From assembly GCA_029785195.1 (NCBI GenBank), contig JAFMAD010000001.1:62001-126000 (forward strand): a stretch of DNA of 64,000 bases. The letters are read 5' to 3'. This DNA comes from Nitrososphaerota archaeon. Lineage in GTDB: Archaea; Thermoproteota; Nitrososphaeria; Nitrososphaerales; Gagatemarchaeaceae. The notes below the pieces were generated by a model that was not told the DNA's origin, did not search any database, and worked only from the letters and a program-made list of their open reading frames with translations. Positions 32,890 through 41,855 of the stretch are shown one piece after another; within the stretch, counting starts at the first letter, position 1; every line of letters begins with the position of its first letter. The position numbers and the translations under genes were made by a program.

Positions 32890-34173
32890 CTAGGGCTCCG
32901 GTGATAAAGGCTCCGCGGGGTCAGCGGGGGCGTCCGCCCCCCGGACCGGGTCGCCTGTCTCTGTCCCCTCGAGAGTCTCCTGGTGCCCGAACACCCGCCT
33001 CGTGTATCTCCCGAGGAGGGGCCCCTGGAGGAGGATGCTCAGCATCACGACCCCGAAGGTCAGGGTGGCGACCGGCTGCCTGACCGCCAGGGGGACCGCG
33101 GACACCAGGGCTATCGCCAGGGCCCCCCTCATCCCTCCCAGGGTCGACGTGTTCATCCAGGTCGACGGGATGTCCCGCCCCTCCACCTTCGTCAGGCTGA
33201 GGATGGGGTAGACCGAGGTGATCCGCGCCATCAGCACGACCCCGTAGGCCACAAGGAACGCCCCCAGGCTTGTGGCGAGGAGGAATATGTTGGTGCTCAC
33301 CCCGATGAAGAAGAACGCCGCGGCGTTGGCGATGAAGGCGATGATCCCCCAGAACTCCCTGGTCACCTCTTGCACCTTTTTGCTCTCCACGCGGAGGAGG
33401 ACGGTGTTCCCGTAGAATAGCCCCGTGACGGCGACGGCTATCAGCCCTGAAGCCCCTATCGCCGACGCCAGGGCGAACGACCCGTACACGGCGACCAGGG
33501 TGAGCACGGTCTGGGTCACCGAGTCTGTCACCTGCTTCTGGACCCAGCGCGCCCCCCAGGCGACGCCGAGCCCCGCGAGCACCCCTCCCGTGAGTATGTA
33601 GGTGAAGGAGGCGACCGCCTTCACCGGCTCGAGGCCCGCCGCCGCCGAAGAGGCCAGGACCACGGTGAAGACGGCGATCCCCGTCGGGTCGTTGAACACC
33701 GACTCCATCTCGACGAGGGTAGCGAGCTTCGTGGGGACGTTCACCCTGGCGAAGACCTCGAGGACGGTGGCGACGTCGGTCGGCGAGATGAGCGCGGCAA
33801 AGAGGAAGGAGACGAGGGGGTCCAGGCCCACGACCTTCCAGAGGACCACCCCGACCACGAGGACGGAGATCAGCACCCCGGCCGTGGCCATGAGGAAGGC
33901 GGGCCTGTAGACCGCCCGGAAGTCCGAAGCCTTGACGCTCATGACGCTCTCGAAGAGTATCGGCGGGAGGACGAGGCCCACGAACAGCTGCTCGTTGGCC
34001 AGGTTCGTGAAGAAGCCAGTCAGCCCGGTGAGCCCCGCGACGGGGACGGCGGCCAAGACGAGCCCCATCAGCACCAGGAGGATGGTGTAGGGGGCCTTGA
34101 CCTTCCTGGACATCAGGACCGAGGCCAGCGCTATGAGCAGGAACGACGCAAGCACGAGCTCTGTGTATGCCAT
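32890..34173 (-). CDS. Cation/proton antiporter (CPA1 family)
   Basis: A 427-residue integral membrane exchanger with about 12 helices. The segment ALISPTDVATVLE plus EMESVFNDPTGIAVF contains the N-D pair of CPA1 antiporters that carries the ion. MNTSTLGGMRGALAIALV is a conserved late helix. Na+ or K+ in exchange for H+ is expected. The true start is ATG 34173; the longer frame upstream reads through the promoter region (CAGTTAAGACG, minus, about 34202-34212). The last about 35 residues form an acidic cytosolic tail. Confidence 0.88.
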   Translation of the reverse strand: MAYTELVLASFLLIALASVLMSRKVKAPYTILLVLMGLVLAAVPVAGLTGLTGFFTNLANEQLFVGLVLPPILFESVMSVKASDFRAVYRPAFLMATAGVLISVLVVGVVLWKVVGLDPLVSFLFAALISPTDVATVLEVFARVNVPTKLATLVEMESVFNDPTGIAVFTVVLASSAAAGLEPVKAVASFTYILTGGVLAGLGVAWGARWVQKQVTDSVTQTVLTLVAVYGSFALASAIGASGLIAVAVTGLFYGNTVLLRVESKKVQEVTREFWGIIAFIANAAAFFFIGVSTNIFLLATSLGAFLVAYGVVLMARITSVYPILSLTKVEGRDIPSTWMNTSTLGGMRGALAIALVSAVPLAVRQPVATLTFGVVMLSILLQGPLLGRYTRRVFGHQETLEGTETGDPVRGADAPADPAEPLSPEP

Positions 34174-34276
34174 CGCCCCGCACCCTTGCGGCCGCATTCG
34201 TCTTAACTGTCGTGGCTCTCCGGGGCCCTTTGGCTCCGACGCAACGCAGTTAACACCCCCGGCCGCACACCACGGC

Positions 34277-34867
34277 GTGCCCCGAACCGACTTCTCCACA
34301 CGAGAGCTCTCGAAGGAGACCTGGCCTGACTTCCAGAGGCTCTTCGGCAAGCATGGCGAGTGGGGGGTCTGCTGGTGCGGCTACTATCAGCGGGCTAAAC
34401 CCCGCCTCCCGAAGGAGGACGAGGGGTGGTCCCTGGAGCGGAAGGCCCAGAGGAACCGGGATGAGAAGAAGTCCCTGGTCGAGCAGGGGCGGGCCCACGG
34501 CATCCTGGTGTACGACGGCGCGGAGCCCATAGGGTGGTGCCAGTACGGCCCCAGGGAGGAGCTCCCCAGGATCGACGCGGCCAGGAACTACAAGGCCCTC
34601 AGGCTGGACGGAGGGGAGAAGATCTGGAGGGTCACCTGCCTGTCCGTCGACAGGGCGTACCGGCGCAGAGGGGTCGCCAAACTGGCCCTGGCTGCTGCCC
34701 TGGACTCCATCAGGGCCCGGGGCGGAGGGACCGTAGAGGCGTACCCCGTCACCCACAAGGGGGCGCTGGCGGTCTGGTTCGGGACCCAGTCGATGTTCGA
34801 GAGGGAGGGATTCGAGGTCGTCGGCCCCTATGGGAAGAGCAGTGTCGTCATGCGGAAGGCGCTCTGA
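34277..34867 (+). CDS. GNAT-family N-acetyltransferase
   Basis: A protein of about 196 residues. WGVCWCGYYQ and EPIGWCQYGPREELPR resemble the extended N-terminal part of a GNAT subgroup. CLSVDRAYRRRGVAKLALAAALD is the acetyl-CoA binding motif, and SMFEREGFEVVG the C-terminal strand. Start GTG 34277 with a CAGTTAACACC box about 22-30 bp upstream. The longer frame crosses the divergent antiporter promoter. Substrate unknown. Confidence 0.8.
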   Translation: MPRTDFSTRELSKETWPDFQRLFGKHGEWGVCWCGYYQRAKPRLPKEDEGWSLERKAQRNRDEKKSLVEQGRAHGILVYDGAEPIGWCQYGPREELPRIDAARNYKALRLDGGEKIWRVTCLSVDRAYRRRGVAKLALAAALDSIRARGGGTVEAYPVTHKGALAVWFGTQSMFEREGFEVVGPYGKSSVVMRKAL

Positions 34868-34872
34868 GCGGC

Positions 34873-35259
34873 CTACTCCACCACGAACTTGTAGCCGTAC
34901 AGAATCTGCCCGGAGTCGCCGTCTACCCGCGCCCTCCTCACCGTCGCCCTCACCCTCGCCCCGGTCTTCACCGCCTCGTCGGGGGAGTCGACCACCTGGG
35001 TCAGGACCTGCGCCCCGTTGTCCAGGCGCACCACGGCGAGGTAGAACGGGGCCTGGGCCTCGAACCCTGGGAGCGGCTCGTGGAGCTGGGTGTAGGTGAC
35101 TATCTTACCCGCCTTCGGCATCTCCTTGTCCGAGACGTCCTCCGAGCCGCACTTCTTGCAGCTGTAGACCGGGGGGAAGAACTCGGCCCCGCAGGCGTTG
35201 CACCTGCTCCCTATGAGTCTGTAGTACCTGTCCCTTATCCTCCAGAACTGTATCGTCAG
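34873..35259 (-). CDS. DUF35 OB-fold zinc-ribbon protein (acyl-CoA channelling partner)
   Basis: The complete reading needs about 45 residues before the first ATG (35121). FWRIRDRYYRLIGSRCNACG, AEFFPPVYSCKKCG and then the OB-fold body match full-length DUF35. In frame, directly after the thiolase stop TAG, the only possible start codons are CTG (35259) or ATA; no ATG, GTG or TTG exists until 35121, which would remove the zinc ribbon. DUF35 scaffolds acetoacetyl-CoA thiolase and HMG-CoA synthase, both encoded upstream, to channel the intermediate. Confidence 0.8.
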   Translation of the reverse strand: MTIQFWRIRDRYYRLIGSRCNACGAEFFPPVYSCKKCGSEDVSDKEMPKAGKIVTYTQLHEPLPGFEAQAPFYLAVVRLDNGAQVLTQVVDSPDEAVKTGARVRATVRRARVDGDSGQILYGYKFVVE

Positions 35260-36423
35260 CTACGACGCCCTCCCAAAGACGTGAACCGCGCTCGTCGAGT
35301 CCACCCCACCTATGTTCTGGGTCGCAGCGTACTCGGCCCCCTCCACCTGGTTCTTCCCCGCCTGGCCTGTGAGCTGCAGGTAGGCCTCGGCTATCTGATA
35401 CATCCCGGTCGCCCCCACCGGGTGGCCCCTCGCCTTCAGCCCCCCGAAGGTGTTGATCGGGATGTCCCCTCCCCTCGAGTACTTCCCTGCCTTCGCATCC
35501 TTGGACCCCTCCCCCCTCTTCGAGAAACCCATCGCCTCGAGCGAAAGCGCCCCGACCACAGAGAAGGCGTCGTGGACCTCCACCAGGCTAAGCTTCCCGG
35601 GGGACAGCCCCGCGTCCGCCATCGCCCCCTTGAACGCGAGCTTCGAAGCCTTGAAGTCGAGCATGTCCTCCCTCTCGTACACGCTGAACTCGTTCGTCGC
35701 CACCCTCCCGCCGAGGATCTCCGCGCGTCCTCCCTTCGACCACGAGAGCGCGTCGTCGTTCACTATCAGTGCAGCCGCCGCCCCGTCCCCTACCGGGGCG
35801 CAGTCGAACAGCCTCAGCGGGTCGGCTATCATGGCAGACCTGGACACCACCTCCGGTGTGATCGCCTTCCTGAACTGGGCGTGGGCGGCGGTAACTGCGT
35901 TGGCGTGGTCCAGGACAGGCATCGCGCTCAGCTCGTCCCTTGTGACGTCCTCCCGCTCCATGTAGAGCCGGGCCAGGAGCCCGTTGAGGGCGGCGAAGGT
36001 AGCGCCCACGAACTGGGTGTACTCGGCCGACTCGGCCATGGCCAGGGCCTGGGACGCCTCCTCAGGCTCCAGGTCTCTCATCTTCTCCACCCCAACGACC
36101 AAAGCGCTCCCTATCGCCCCCGACTTCACCAGCTTGTACCCTACGTTGAACGCCGACCCCCCGGACGCGCAGGCGGCCTCCACCTTGAACGCAGGGACGC
36201 CGTGCATGCCCAGGGCTCCAGCCACGAGCGCCCCCAGGTGCTCCTGGCCGGCCCCCACCGCGCTGAACATGTTCCCTACTATGACCTGGTCGACCTTCCT
36301 CCCCCCTAGCCCCTTCAGGGCCCCCCTCGACGCATCGACGGCGAGGTCGAGGAGTGACTTGTCCCAGTGGTCCCCTATCTGCGTGAACCCGACCGAGGCA
36401 ACGTACGCCTTTTGCGCGCCCAT
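35260..36423 (-). CDS. Acetoacetyl-CoA thiolase (archaeal type)
   Basis: A 387-residue thiolase-fold enzyme. The nucleophile is Cys85 in EAACASGG. HDAFS and GHPVGATG carry the catalytic His residues, and CAPVGDGAAA precedes them. It condenses two acetyl-CoA to acetoacetyl-CoA, the first step of the mevalonate pathway. It begins 8 bp after the HMG-CoA synthase stop and is directly followed by DUF35, the conserved archaeal three-gene set. Confidence 0.92.
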   Translation of the reverse strand: MGAQKAYVASVGFTQIGDHWDKSLLDLAVDASRGALKGLGGRKVDQVIVGNMFSAVGAGQEHLGALVAGALGMHGVPAFKVEAACASGGSAFNVGYKLVKSGAIGSALVVGVEKMRDLEPEEASQALAMAESAEYTQFVGATFAALNGLLARLYMEREDVTRDELSAMPVLDHANAVTAAHAQFRKAITPEVVSRSAMIADPLRLFDCAPVGDGAAAALIVNDDALSWSKGGRAEILGGRVATNEFSVYEREDMLDFKASKLAFKGAMADAGLSPGKLSLVEVHDAFSVVGALSLEAMGFSKRGEGSKDAKAGKYSRGGDIPINTFGGLKARGHPVGATGMYQIAEAYLQLTGQAGKNQVEGAEYAATQNIGGVDSTSAVHVFGRAS

Positions 36424-36431
36424 CCGATCCC

Positions 36432-37475
36432 CTACTTGTGCAGCTTGTCCCTGAACTTCGAGTAGGTCGAGTAGTCGATCTTGGTGCTCCGCTCCATCAT
36501 CGACTTCACAGTGGGGTTCACCCCCCTGGTCGCTTCGATCCCTTCCAGGACCTCGATGCAGAAGGCGTCCGACCCCGCCCCGGAGCCGAAGCTCGCGAGT
36601 AGTATCTTGTCCCCTGGGCTCGCCTCATCCAGGACGGCCGCCATGCCTATCGGGGAGCTCCCGGAGTAGGTGTTGCCGATGAGTGGGTTGAGGAGCCCGG
36701 TCTTGATCTGCTCCGAGGTGAACCCGAGCCGGGTCGCGACCTCCACCGGGAACCTCGGGTTCGGCTGGTGGAAGACGGCGTACTTGAAGTCAGAAGGCTT
36801 GTGCCCCGTCTCTTCGAAGAGGGTCTTCACCGAGCTTTCGACGTGATGGAAGTACGCCGGCTCCCCGGTGAACCTCGACAGGTGCCTGGGGTACCTCTCG
36901 TGGGCACGCCGCCAAAAGTCCCCCGTGTCCGAGACGTACGAGGTGCTGCAGTCGATCGCGGCCACGGCCCTCTTCGACGCCCGTCCTATGACGTAGGCGG
37001 CGCCTCCGCTGGCCGCGGTGTATTCGAGGTCGTCCCCCGGCCTCCCCTGCGCTGTGTCCATCCCCACGGCGAGCCCCGCCTCGATCATCCCGGACCCGAC
37101 CAGCGCCGTCACTATCTGCATCGCCTCGGTCCCCGCCTTGCATGCGAACTCCAGGTCCGCAGCCAGGGTGTGGTGCTGCCCCAGCGCCTGGGCGACTATC
37201 GTCCCGGACGGCTTCACGGCGTAGGGCTTGGACTCGGTCCCCACGAAGACGGCTCCGAGCCTGTCCACCCCCGCCATCTTCATCGCATACCTCGACGCCT
37301 CTATGGCCATGGTGACTGTGTCCTCGTCGATGGAAGCCACGGCCTTCTCTACGTTGGGGCCTGACCCTCCCCCCTTCCAGACGCGCGCTATCTCCGTGGT
37401 CGGGAGCCGGTAGTACGGGACGTACGCGCCGTACCCGATGATGGCCGCCTTATCCTTGCTCCGCATCAGATACAA
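36432..37475 (-). CDS. Hydroxymethylglutaryl-CoA synthase
   Basis: A 347-residue archaeal HMG-CoA synthase. The catalytic Cys112 is in EFACKAGTEAM, the active-site His in FHQPNPRFP, and GSGAGSDAF lies near the end. It condenses acetoacetyl-CoA and acetyl-CoA. First gene of the operon. The TTG at 37475 lies about 28 bp after an ACTTTAATTAG box; ATG 37466 is an alternative. The product leads to mevalonate and the isoprenoid ether lipids of the membrane. Confidence 0.94.
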   Translation of the reverse strand: MYLMRSKDKAAIIGYGAYVPYYRLPTTEIARVWKGGGSGPNVEKAVASIDEDTVTMAIEASRYAMKMAGVDRLGAVFVGTESKPYAVKPSGTIVAQALGQHHTLAADLEFACKAGTEAMQIVTALVGSGMIEAGLAVGMDTAQGRPGDDLEYTAASGGAAYVIGRASKRAVAAIDCSTSYVSDTGDFWRRAHERYPRHLSRFTGEPAYFHHVESSVKTLFEETGHKPSDFKYAVFHQPNPRFPVEVATRLGFTSEQIKTGLLNPLIGNTYSGSSPIGMAAVLDEASPGDKILLASFGSGAGSDAFCIEVLEGIEATRGVNPTVKSMMERSTKIDYSTYSKFRDKLHK

Positions 37476-37556
37476 ATCTGTCAGGTCGCCCGACTGCGGG
37501 AGCTAATTAAAGTGTGAACTGAGGTTAGGCAATCGTCGATTTGCTTGGCGGGCGCT

Positions 37557-37763
37557 TCAGATGGCCTTGATCTGCTTTACGACTGACGGCCTTGCCTTCC
37601 TGAAGACCCTGAACCCGCAGATGCACTTCACCTCGGGGAGCCTCGACAGCTCCTCCTGTGTCGTCCTGGTGCCGCACCTCACGCATTCGTAGACGGCGCC
37701 TGCGAAGACCTTGGCAGGCTGCTCCTTCGGCGCAGGCGCAGGGGGTGAAGTCGCTTCGCTCAA
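37557..37763 (-). CDS. rpoP: DNA-directed RNA polymerase subunit P
   Basis: A 68-residue protein. YECVRCGTRTTQEEL and VKCICGFRVFRKARPSVVKQI match archaeal RpoP (Rpb12), a zinc-ribbon subunit of RNA polymerase near the Rpb3-like subunit. An N-terminal Ser/Pro/Ala-rich extension (about residues 1-18) is longer than usual. The TTG start follows a TAGAAATACG box (minus, about 37785-37796). Confidence 0.9.
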   Translation of the reverse strand: MSEATSPPAPAPKEQPAKVFAGAVYECVRCGTRTTQEELSRLPEVKCICGFRVFRKARPSVVKQIKAI

Positions 37764-37834
37764 ATCCTCTTCTCGCCCGCCGTCCCTCGTATTTCTATCT
37801 TGTGCTGGCCCGCCACGTCAGGCCGCGCCTGCCG

Positions 37835-38104
37835 CTACCAGTCCCCCCCGGGGCGGGCCTCGCTCGCCTTCCTGCGGTTCTTGATCGCTTCACCGACGGC
37901 CGCGGCGAACGCCCCGAGCGCGATGAGCACGAACAGAGCCGACGCCCATGCCGCCCCTGCGTCGCACGGGAACGGCTTGATGAGGACCGGGCTTGTACAG
38001 TACTGCGCGGAGGGGTGCGCGTACACCTCGAACTGCTCATAGGCGACCGCAGAGCAGCCTGCAGCGGCGAGCAGGTACGCCAACATCCTCCACCACTTCC
38101 TCAA
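37835..38104 (-). CDS. Small two-helix membrane protein
   Basis: About 89 residues from a TTG at 38104. The first helix is about residues 7-25 and the second about 55-75. A Cys/Pro-containing loop between them (CTSPVLIKPFPCD) may form a disulphide outside, and the C-terminal tail is basic. The start was chosen from a palindromic TATA-like element (38124-38137). The longer open frame upstream is unlikely. Function unknown. Confidence 0.6.
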   Translation of the reverse strand: MRKWWRMLAYLLAAAGCSAVAYEQFEVYAHPSAQYCTSPVLIKPFPCDAGAAWASALFVLIALGAFAAAVGEAIKNRRKASEARPGGDW

Positions 38105-38516
38105 AGCGCGATAGGCAACGGCGACGCTAATTTTAGCGTTCCCCAAGGGCCGGTCCAGGCGAGGTTTCTCCTGGCTCCCCCTTCCCTGGCAGACCCCCCG
38201 GCCGAGGTTGACCCGCTGGAGCGCCTGTCTCGCACGCCGGCCCTCCGCGCGGGATTGGCAAGGTTGGCTTTCGGGTCGTGCAAGAGCTGCGCCCATTGAG
38301 AAGTCTCCATCGAAGGCCGGTGGATGCACCACGCAGCCAGGAGCGGGCTGTTGCGCCTCCCGCACTGGCCCACAGGGGACGCGATAACCGCGGACTGCAG
38401 GCTGGGGCGCCCACGCACTGCGCCGGAGTTGGACAAGGCGAAGGGACCAGGACCAGGCTTGCGCTGCTCGGCAGCAGGACAGACGGCTAGCCCCCGCTCC
38501 GCGACGTGCCGGGCCC
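38105..38516. other. Gene-free 412-bp stretch
   Basis: No frame with typical codon use on either strand. It begins with the palindromic CGCTAATTTTAGCG (38125-38138), the TATA-like element for the minus-strand membrane protein. The rest is GC-rich with no tRNA, SRP RNA or RNase P signature I can recognise. A non-coding RNA cannot be excluded. Confidence 0.5.
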
Positions 38517-39068
38517 CTACCTGAACGCCGCCGCGAGGAGCTTGAGCTGGTAGTGCCTCGTCCTCTTCGACTCGGCCTCGTCGTTGGCGGAGGAGAGGTA
38601 GCCGTACTGGACCAGCCTTGCCCCTTGCTTCAGGGCGTGCTTGAGTATCTCTATGTGCACCGTCATGTCCGCCGACTTCAAGGGGGGGAGCGACTCCATC
38701 AGGCCCAGGGACAGCCTGCAGAGGCCGCTGGTGGCGTCTCTGACCCGCCTCCTCTCGAGCGCCGAGAAGAAGAGCGAGAACGACCTGGACTGGAGGCCTA
38801 TGTTCTCCCTGAACGGGAGGACGAGGTACGCCCCCTCCCCGAACTCGCCGGTCGAGAGCCTGACGATCTCCTCCGCGGGGTGATACCCATCCGTGTCCGC
38901 CGTGACCAGATCAACCCTCGCTTCCACCGCCCTCGCTATGGCGAGCCTGTACGCCTCGGCATAGTTCGGCGTCTTGTTGACGAACTGCTCGTACCTTTCG
39001 TCCGAAGGGATCTGTATCTTCGGCTCCCGTTCCGGGTGGCACATCAGGGAGACGAGGGTCCTCTTCAA
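38517..39068 (-). CDS. Glycosyltransferase family 2-like protein lacking the N-terminal region
   Basis: A 183-residue protein. VDLVTADTDGYHPAEE resembles the D-x-D and H-P-x-E motif of polyprenyl-phosphate sugar transferases. RVRDATSGLCRLSLG resembles the R-D-x-x-S-G-x-R motif, and HIEILKHALKQG the K-E-x-x-x-x-A region. The usual N-terminal nucleotide-binding strand (P-x-x-N-E) is absent, so it is either a divergent short enzyme or inactive. It follows the DegT aminotransferase by 12 bp, in an operon for glycan building. Confidence 0.65.
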   Translation of the reverse strand: MKRTLVSLMCHPEREPKIQIPSDERYEQFVNKTPNYAEAYRLAIARAVEARVDLVTADTDGYHPAEEIVRLSTGEFGEGAYLVLPFRENIGLQSRSFSLFFSALERRRVRDATSGLCRLSLGLMESLPPLKSADMTVHIEILKHALKQGARLVQYGYLSSANDEAESKRTRHYQLKLLAAAFR

Positions 39069-39080
39069 ACCGCCCCCCCG

Positions 39081-40193
39081 CTAGAGGTGCTCGCGGACGG
39101 CGGCCAGGAACGCCGACGCCACCCTGTCGAGCTCCTCCGGCGTGAGCCCGGGGTGGACGGGGATAGACAGGACGTGCTTGGCCGAGTAGTCAGTCATCGC
39201 CAGCCTCTTCCCCGCGTACCCGAGCTTGCGGTAGAGCGGGGTCTTGTGCACGGGGGTCGGCCAGTAGACGGCCGCGCCCACCCCCGCCGCCGCCATCGCC
39301 CGCTGGACCTTGTCCCTGCTCCTCTTGAGCCGCAGGGTGTAGAGGTAGAACACGTGCGTCCTCCCCTCGGCCCCTTGGGTGAACTCCACCCCCTTGAGGC
39401 CGGCGACCTTCTCGTCGAGGTACTTCGCGTTCTTAGCCCTCGCCCGGAGAAACCCCTCCAGCCTGTCCATCTGGACGGAGGCGAGGGCGGCGCTCATCTC
39501 AGGCATACGGTAGTTGAACCCCAGGTGCCTAGAATCGTAGCCGTGGAGCTGCCCGTGGTTGCGCACCAGCCTGACCTTGTCCGCGAGCTCGTCGTCGTCC
39601 GTCGATATCGCGCCCCCCTCCCCTGACGTCACCACCTTCGTGGCGTACAGGCTGAAGCACCCGGCGTCGGAGAGGTTCCCAGTCTGTTTCCCGCGATAGG
39701 TCGCCCCCAGCGACTCGGCCGCGTCCTCCACCACCCTGATCGAACGTGTGGCGGCGGCTTCCCTTATCTCGTCCATGTCAGCCGGGTAGCCGTAGACGTG
39801 GACCGGGATCACCGCCTTCGTCTTCTTCGTCGCGGCCTTCCTGAAGGCGGCGGGGTCCATGTTGAAGTCATCCTTTATGTCGACGAAGACAGGCTTCGCG
39901 CCGCAGGCCAGGACCACGTTGGCGGTCGCCAGGAAAGTGAAGGAGGGGACTATCACCTCGTCCCCCGGCCCTATCCCGAGCGCCATCAGGACGGAGTGCA
40001 GCGCGGCGGTCCCCGAGTTCACCGCGACGACGTGCTTCGTCCCGACCAGCCTCCTCACCTTCCCTTCGAACTCCCGCACCTTTGGCCCCCCTTCGTAGGA
40101 AGCGTTGACCAGATTCCCAGACGACACCACGTCCAAGACCGCCCGCTTCTCCTCTTCCCCTATCATCGGCTTGTTGACAGGGATGAATGCCAA
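39081..40193 (-). CDS. DegT/DnrJ/EryC1/StrS sugar aminotransferase
   Basis: A 370-residue PLP enzyme. VNSGTAALHSVLMALG is the cofactor loop, EDAAESLGATYRGKQTG the Asp region, and SLYATKVVTSGEGG carries the PLP Lys. It makes amino-sugars bound to nucleotides, typically for surface glycans. TTG start with CTTAAAAGCG (minus, 40217-40226). The downstream GT2-like gene is in the same operon. Confidence 0.93.
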   Translation of the reverse strand: MAFIPVNKPMIGEEEKRAVLDVVSSGNLVNASYEGGPKVREFEGKVRRLVGTKHVVAVNSGTAALHSVLMALGIGPGDEVIVPSFTFLATANVVLACGAKPVFVDIKDDFNMDPAAFRKAATKKTKAVIPVHVYGYPADMDEIREAAATRSIRVVEDAAESLGATYRGKQTGNLSDAGCFSLYATKVVTSGEGGAISTDDDELADKVRLVRNHGQLHGYDSRHLGFNYRMPEMSAALASVQMDRLEGFLRARAKNAKYLDEKVAGLKGVEFTQGAEGRTHVFYLYTLRLKRSRDKVQRAMAAAGVGAAVYWPTPVHKTPLYRKLGYAGKRLAMTDYSAKHVLSIPVHPGLTPEELDRVASAFLAAVREHL

Positions 40194-40264
40194 AGCAGCC
40201 CGCCCCGGTCAGGCTTCGCTTTTAAGTTCAGTATCAAACCGGGGGGGTCGGGCCTCGGCTTACA

Positions 40265-41311
40265 TTGGCAGCTACGAGCTCACCTCACGGGCGCACCTCA
40301 ATCCAGGCCGCCTTCATCGCCGCCTTGGGCGCGGGCCTGGCCGTCAGGGTCGCCCTCCTGGTCGGGGTCGCGCTCCATCAGTCTTACCTCACGGACGTGT
40401 CGTACTACGACGCCCAGGCGGTTCGCTACCTCCTCAGCGGAGTCGACCCATACGGGGCGGCGTACTCGGTCCCCGCGAGCCTCGCCACCCCCGGAGCCGC
40501 GGACGTCTTCGCTTACCTCCCGGGGGTCTTCTCTTTCATAGTCCCGGCGGGGGCGCTGGGTCCCTCAGCCCTCGGCATGGTCGCGGCGGACCTCGTCGTC
40601 GCTCTCTCGCTCTGGCGCCTCGGCCCCCGGGGGGCGCTGCCGTCGCTGGCCTACTTCCTCTTCCCCCCCGTGGTGCTCTTCTCCACCTACTTCGTCAACG
40701 ACTCCCTCCCGGCCATCGCCTTCGTCGCGGTGGCCATCATGGCCCAGTCGAGGGGGAGGTCAAAGGCCGGAGCGCTGCTCTGGGGGTTGGCCTTCGGGAC
40801 CAGCGTGGAAGCCTGGTTCGTGTTCCCCTTCTACGCGGCTTACTCCCTCCGGAGGGGCCGGGCGGTCCCTCTGGCGCTTTCCATCCTGACCGCGGCAGCG
40901 GTCGTCCTCCCGTTCTTCGCTTGGGGTCCGTCGGCGTTCCTCAAGGACACGGTGATGTTCCAGTTCCAGAGGTCCTCCCTCCCGCTGTTCTACCCAGGCC
41001 CCTTCGGGCTCAACCTGAACCCGAGCCTCCAGGGGGTGCTGGCCTCCGTCGGCCTGTCCGCCCCCCTCGCGGTCAGGGCGGTCCTGGCCCTCGCCGTCCT
41101 GGCACTCCTGCTGTGGCGCTACGACGGAAGCCTGAGGGGGCTCGCACTCGGGGCCGCGTCATTCGCGGCCGCCTCCCTCTTCCTCGTCCCGGGGGTCTCC
41201 TTCTGGAGCTACTTCGAGCTCCCGCTGATGCTCCTGGCGGCCTGGTACGCGCTCCGGCCTGCGGACGTGAAAGCAGGCGCGCCGCCGCCAATCCTTAAAG
41301 AGCCGAGATGA
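40265..41311 (+). CDS. GT87/DUF2029-like polyprenol-linked mannosyltransferase-type membrane protein
   Basis: A 348-residue polytopic membrane protein with about ten helices. The first extracellular loop TDVSYYDAQAVRYLLSGVDPYG has the D-x-x-x-Y-...-G-x-x-P-Y pattern of GT-C glycosyltransferases. These transfer sugars from polyprenyl phosphates on the outer face. TTG start, likely box at about 40229-40238. Divergent from the DegT operon, and part of the same surface-glycan neighbourhood. Confidence 0.65.
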   Translation: MAATSSPHGRTSIQAAFIAALGAGLAVRVALLVGVALHQSYLTDVSYYDAQAVRYLLSGVDPYGAAYSVPASLATPGAADVFAYLPGVFSFIVPAGALGPSALGMVAADLVVALSLWRLGPRGALPSLAYFLFPPVVLFSTYFVNDSLPAIAFVAVAIMAQSRGRSKAGALLWGLAFGTSVEAWFVFPFYAAYSLRRGRAVPLALSILTAAAVVLPFFAWGPSAFLKDTVMFQFQRSSLPLFYPGPFGLNLNPSLQGVLASVGLSAPLAVRAVLALAVLALLLWRYDGSLRGLALGAASFAAASLFLVPGVSFWSYFELPLMLLAAWYALRPADVKAGAPPPILKEPR

Positions 41312-41327
41312 AGGTCGCACCTCCCCG

Positions 41328-41855
41328 ATGAGCGACGGAACCATGCGGATGTACAAGCTGGTCGCGTGGGTCTCTTTCGCGATCATCGTGGTAGTCGCGG
41401 TGTACGGCGCCGTCAGGTCGTACTCGATAACGAACGAGCCGATCGGCAAGGCTCTGGTCGACGTCTACTTCCCTTTCCCTCCCTACTTCGCCCAGCCCAT
41501 AACATACTTCAGCGTCGCCTGCGTCGCCCTCTTCTACAGCGGGCTGCGCATCTGGGAGGAGAGGATCTCGAGGCTCCCGCACTGGCTCCTCATGTTCCTC
41601 CAGCTCCTCGGCTTCGTGATAGCGTTCTCCGCCGCCTACGAGGTCATGTACAACTTCATGGTGTGGGGGTCCCTCTTCGTGATCGCGTGCCAGAAGGGGG
41701 TGGCGAGCGTCACATGCAACCCTGACACGCTCTCCACGGTCTATCCCTCCCAGTGGAGCCTGGTGTTCGCGACGAGGGCGTTCAGCGCCCTGTTCGTGAT
41801 AAGCGGGTACTCGGTATACTACCTGAGGAAGTTCTCTGGGTCAGGGTCGATCTAG
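41328..41855 (+). CDS. Four-helix membrane protein of unknown function
   Basis: A 175-residue protein with four hydrophobic helices (about residues 9-28, 58-75, 87-120 and 142-165). A loop between helices 3 and 4 has CQKGVASVTC, which may form an outside disulphide. CTTAAAGAGC precedes the ATG by about 30 bp. Its stop overlaps the convergent gene at 41852 by 4 bp. I do not recognise the family. Confidence 0.65.
   Translation: MSDGTMRMYKLVAWVSFAIIVVVAVYGAVRSYSITNEPIGKALVDVYFPFPPYFAQPITYFSVACVALFYSGLRIWEERISRLPHWLLMFLQLLGFVIAFSAAYEVMYNFMVWGSLFVIACQKGVASVTCNPDTLSTVYPSQWSLVFATRAFSALFVISGYSVYYLRKFSGSGSI

Noticed and set aside
38105-38516. SRP or RNase P RNA
   Set aside because: The conserved GGAAG loop with AGCAG of SRP helix 8 and the RNase P core sequences are not present.
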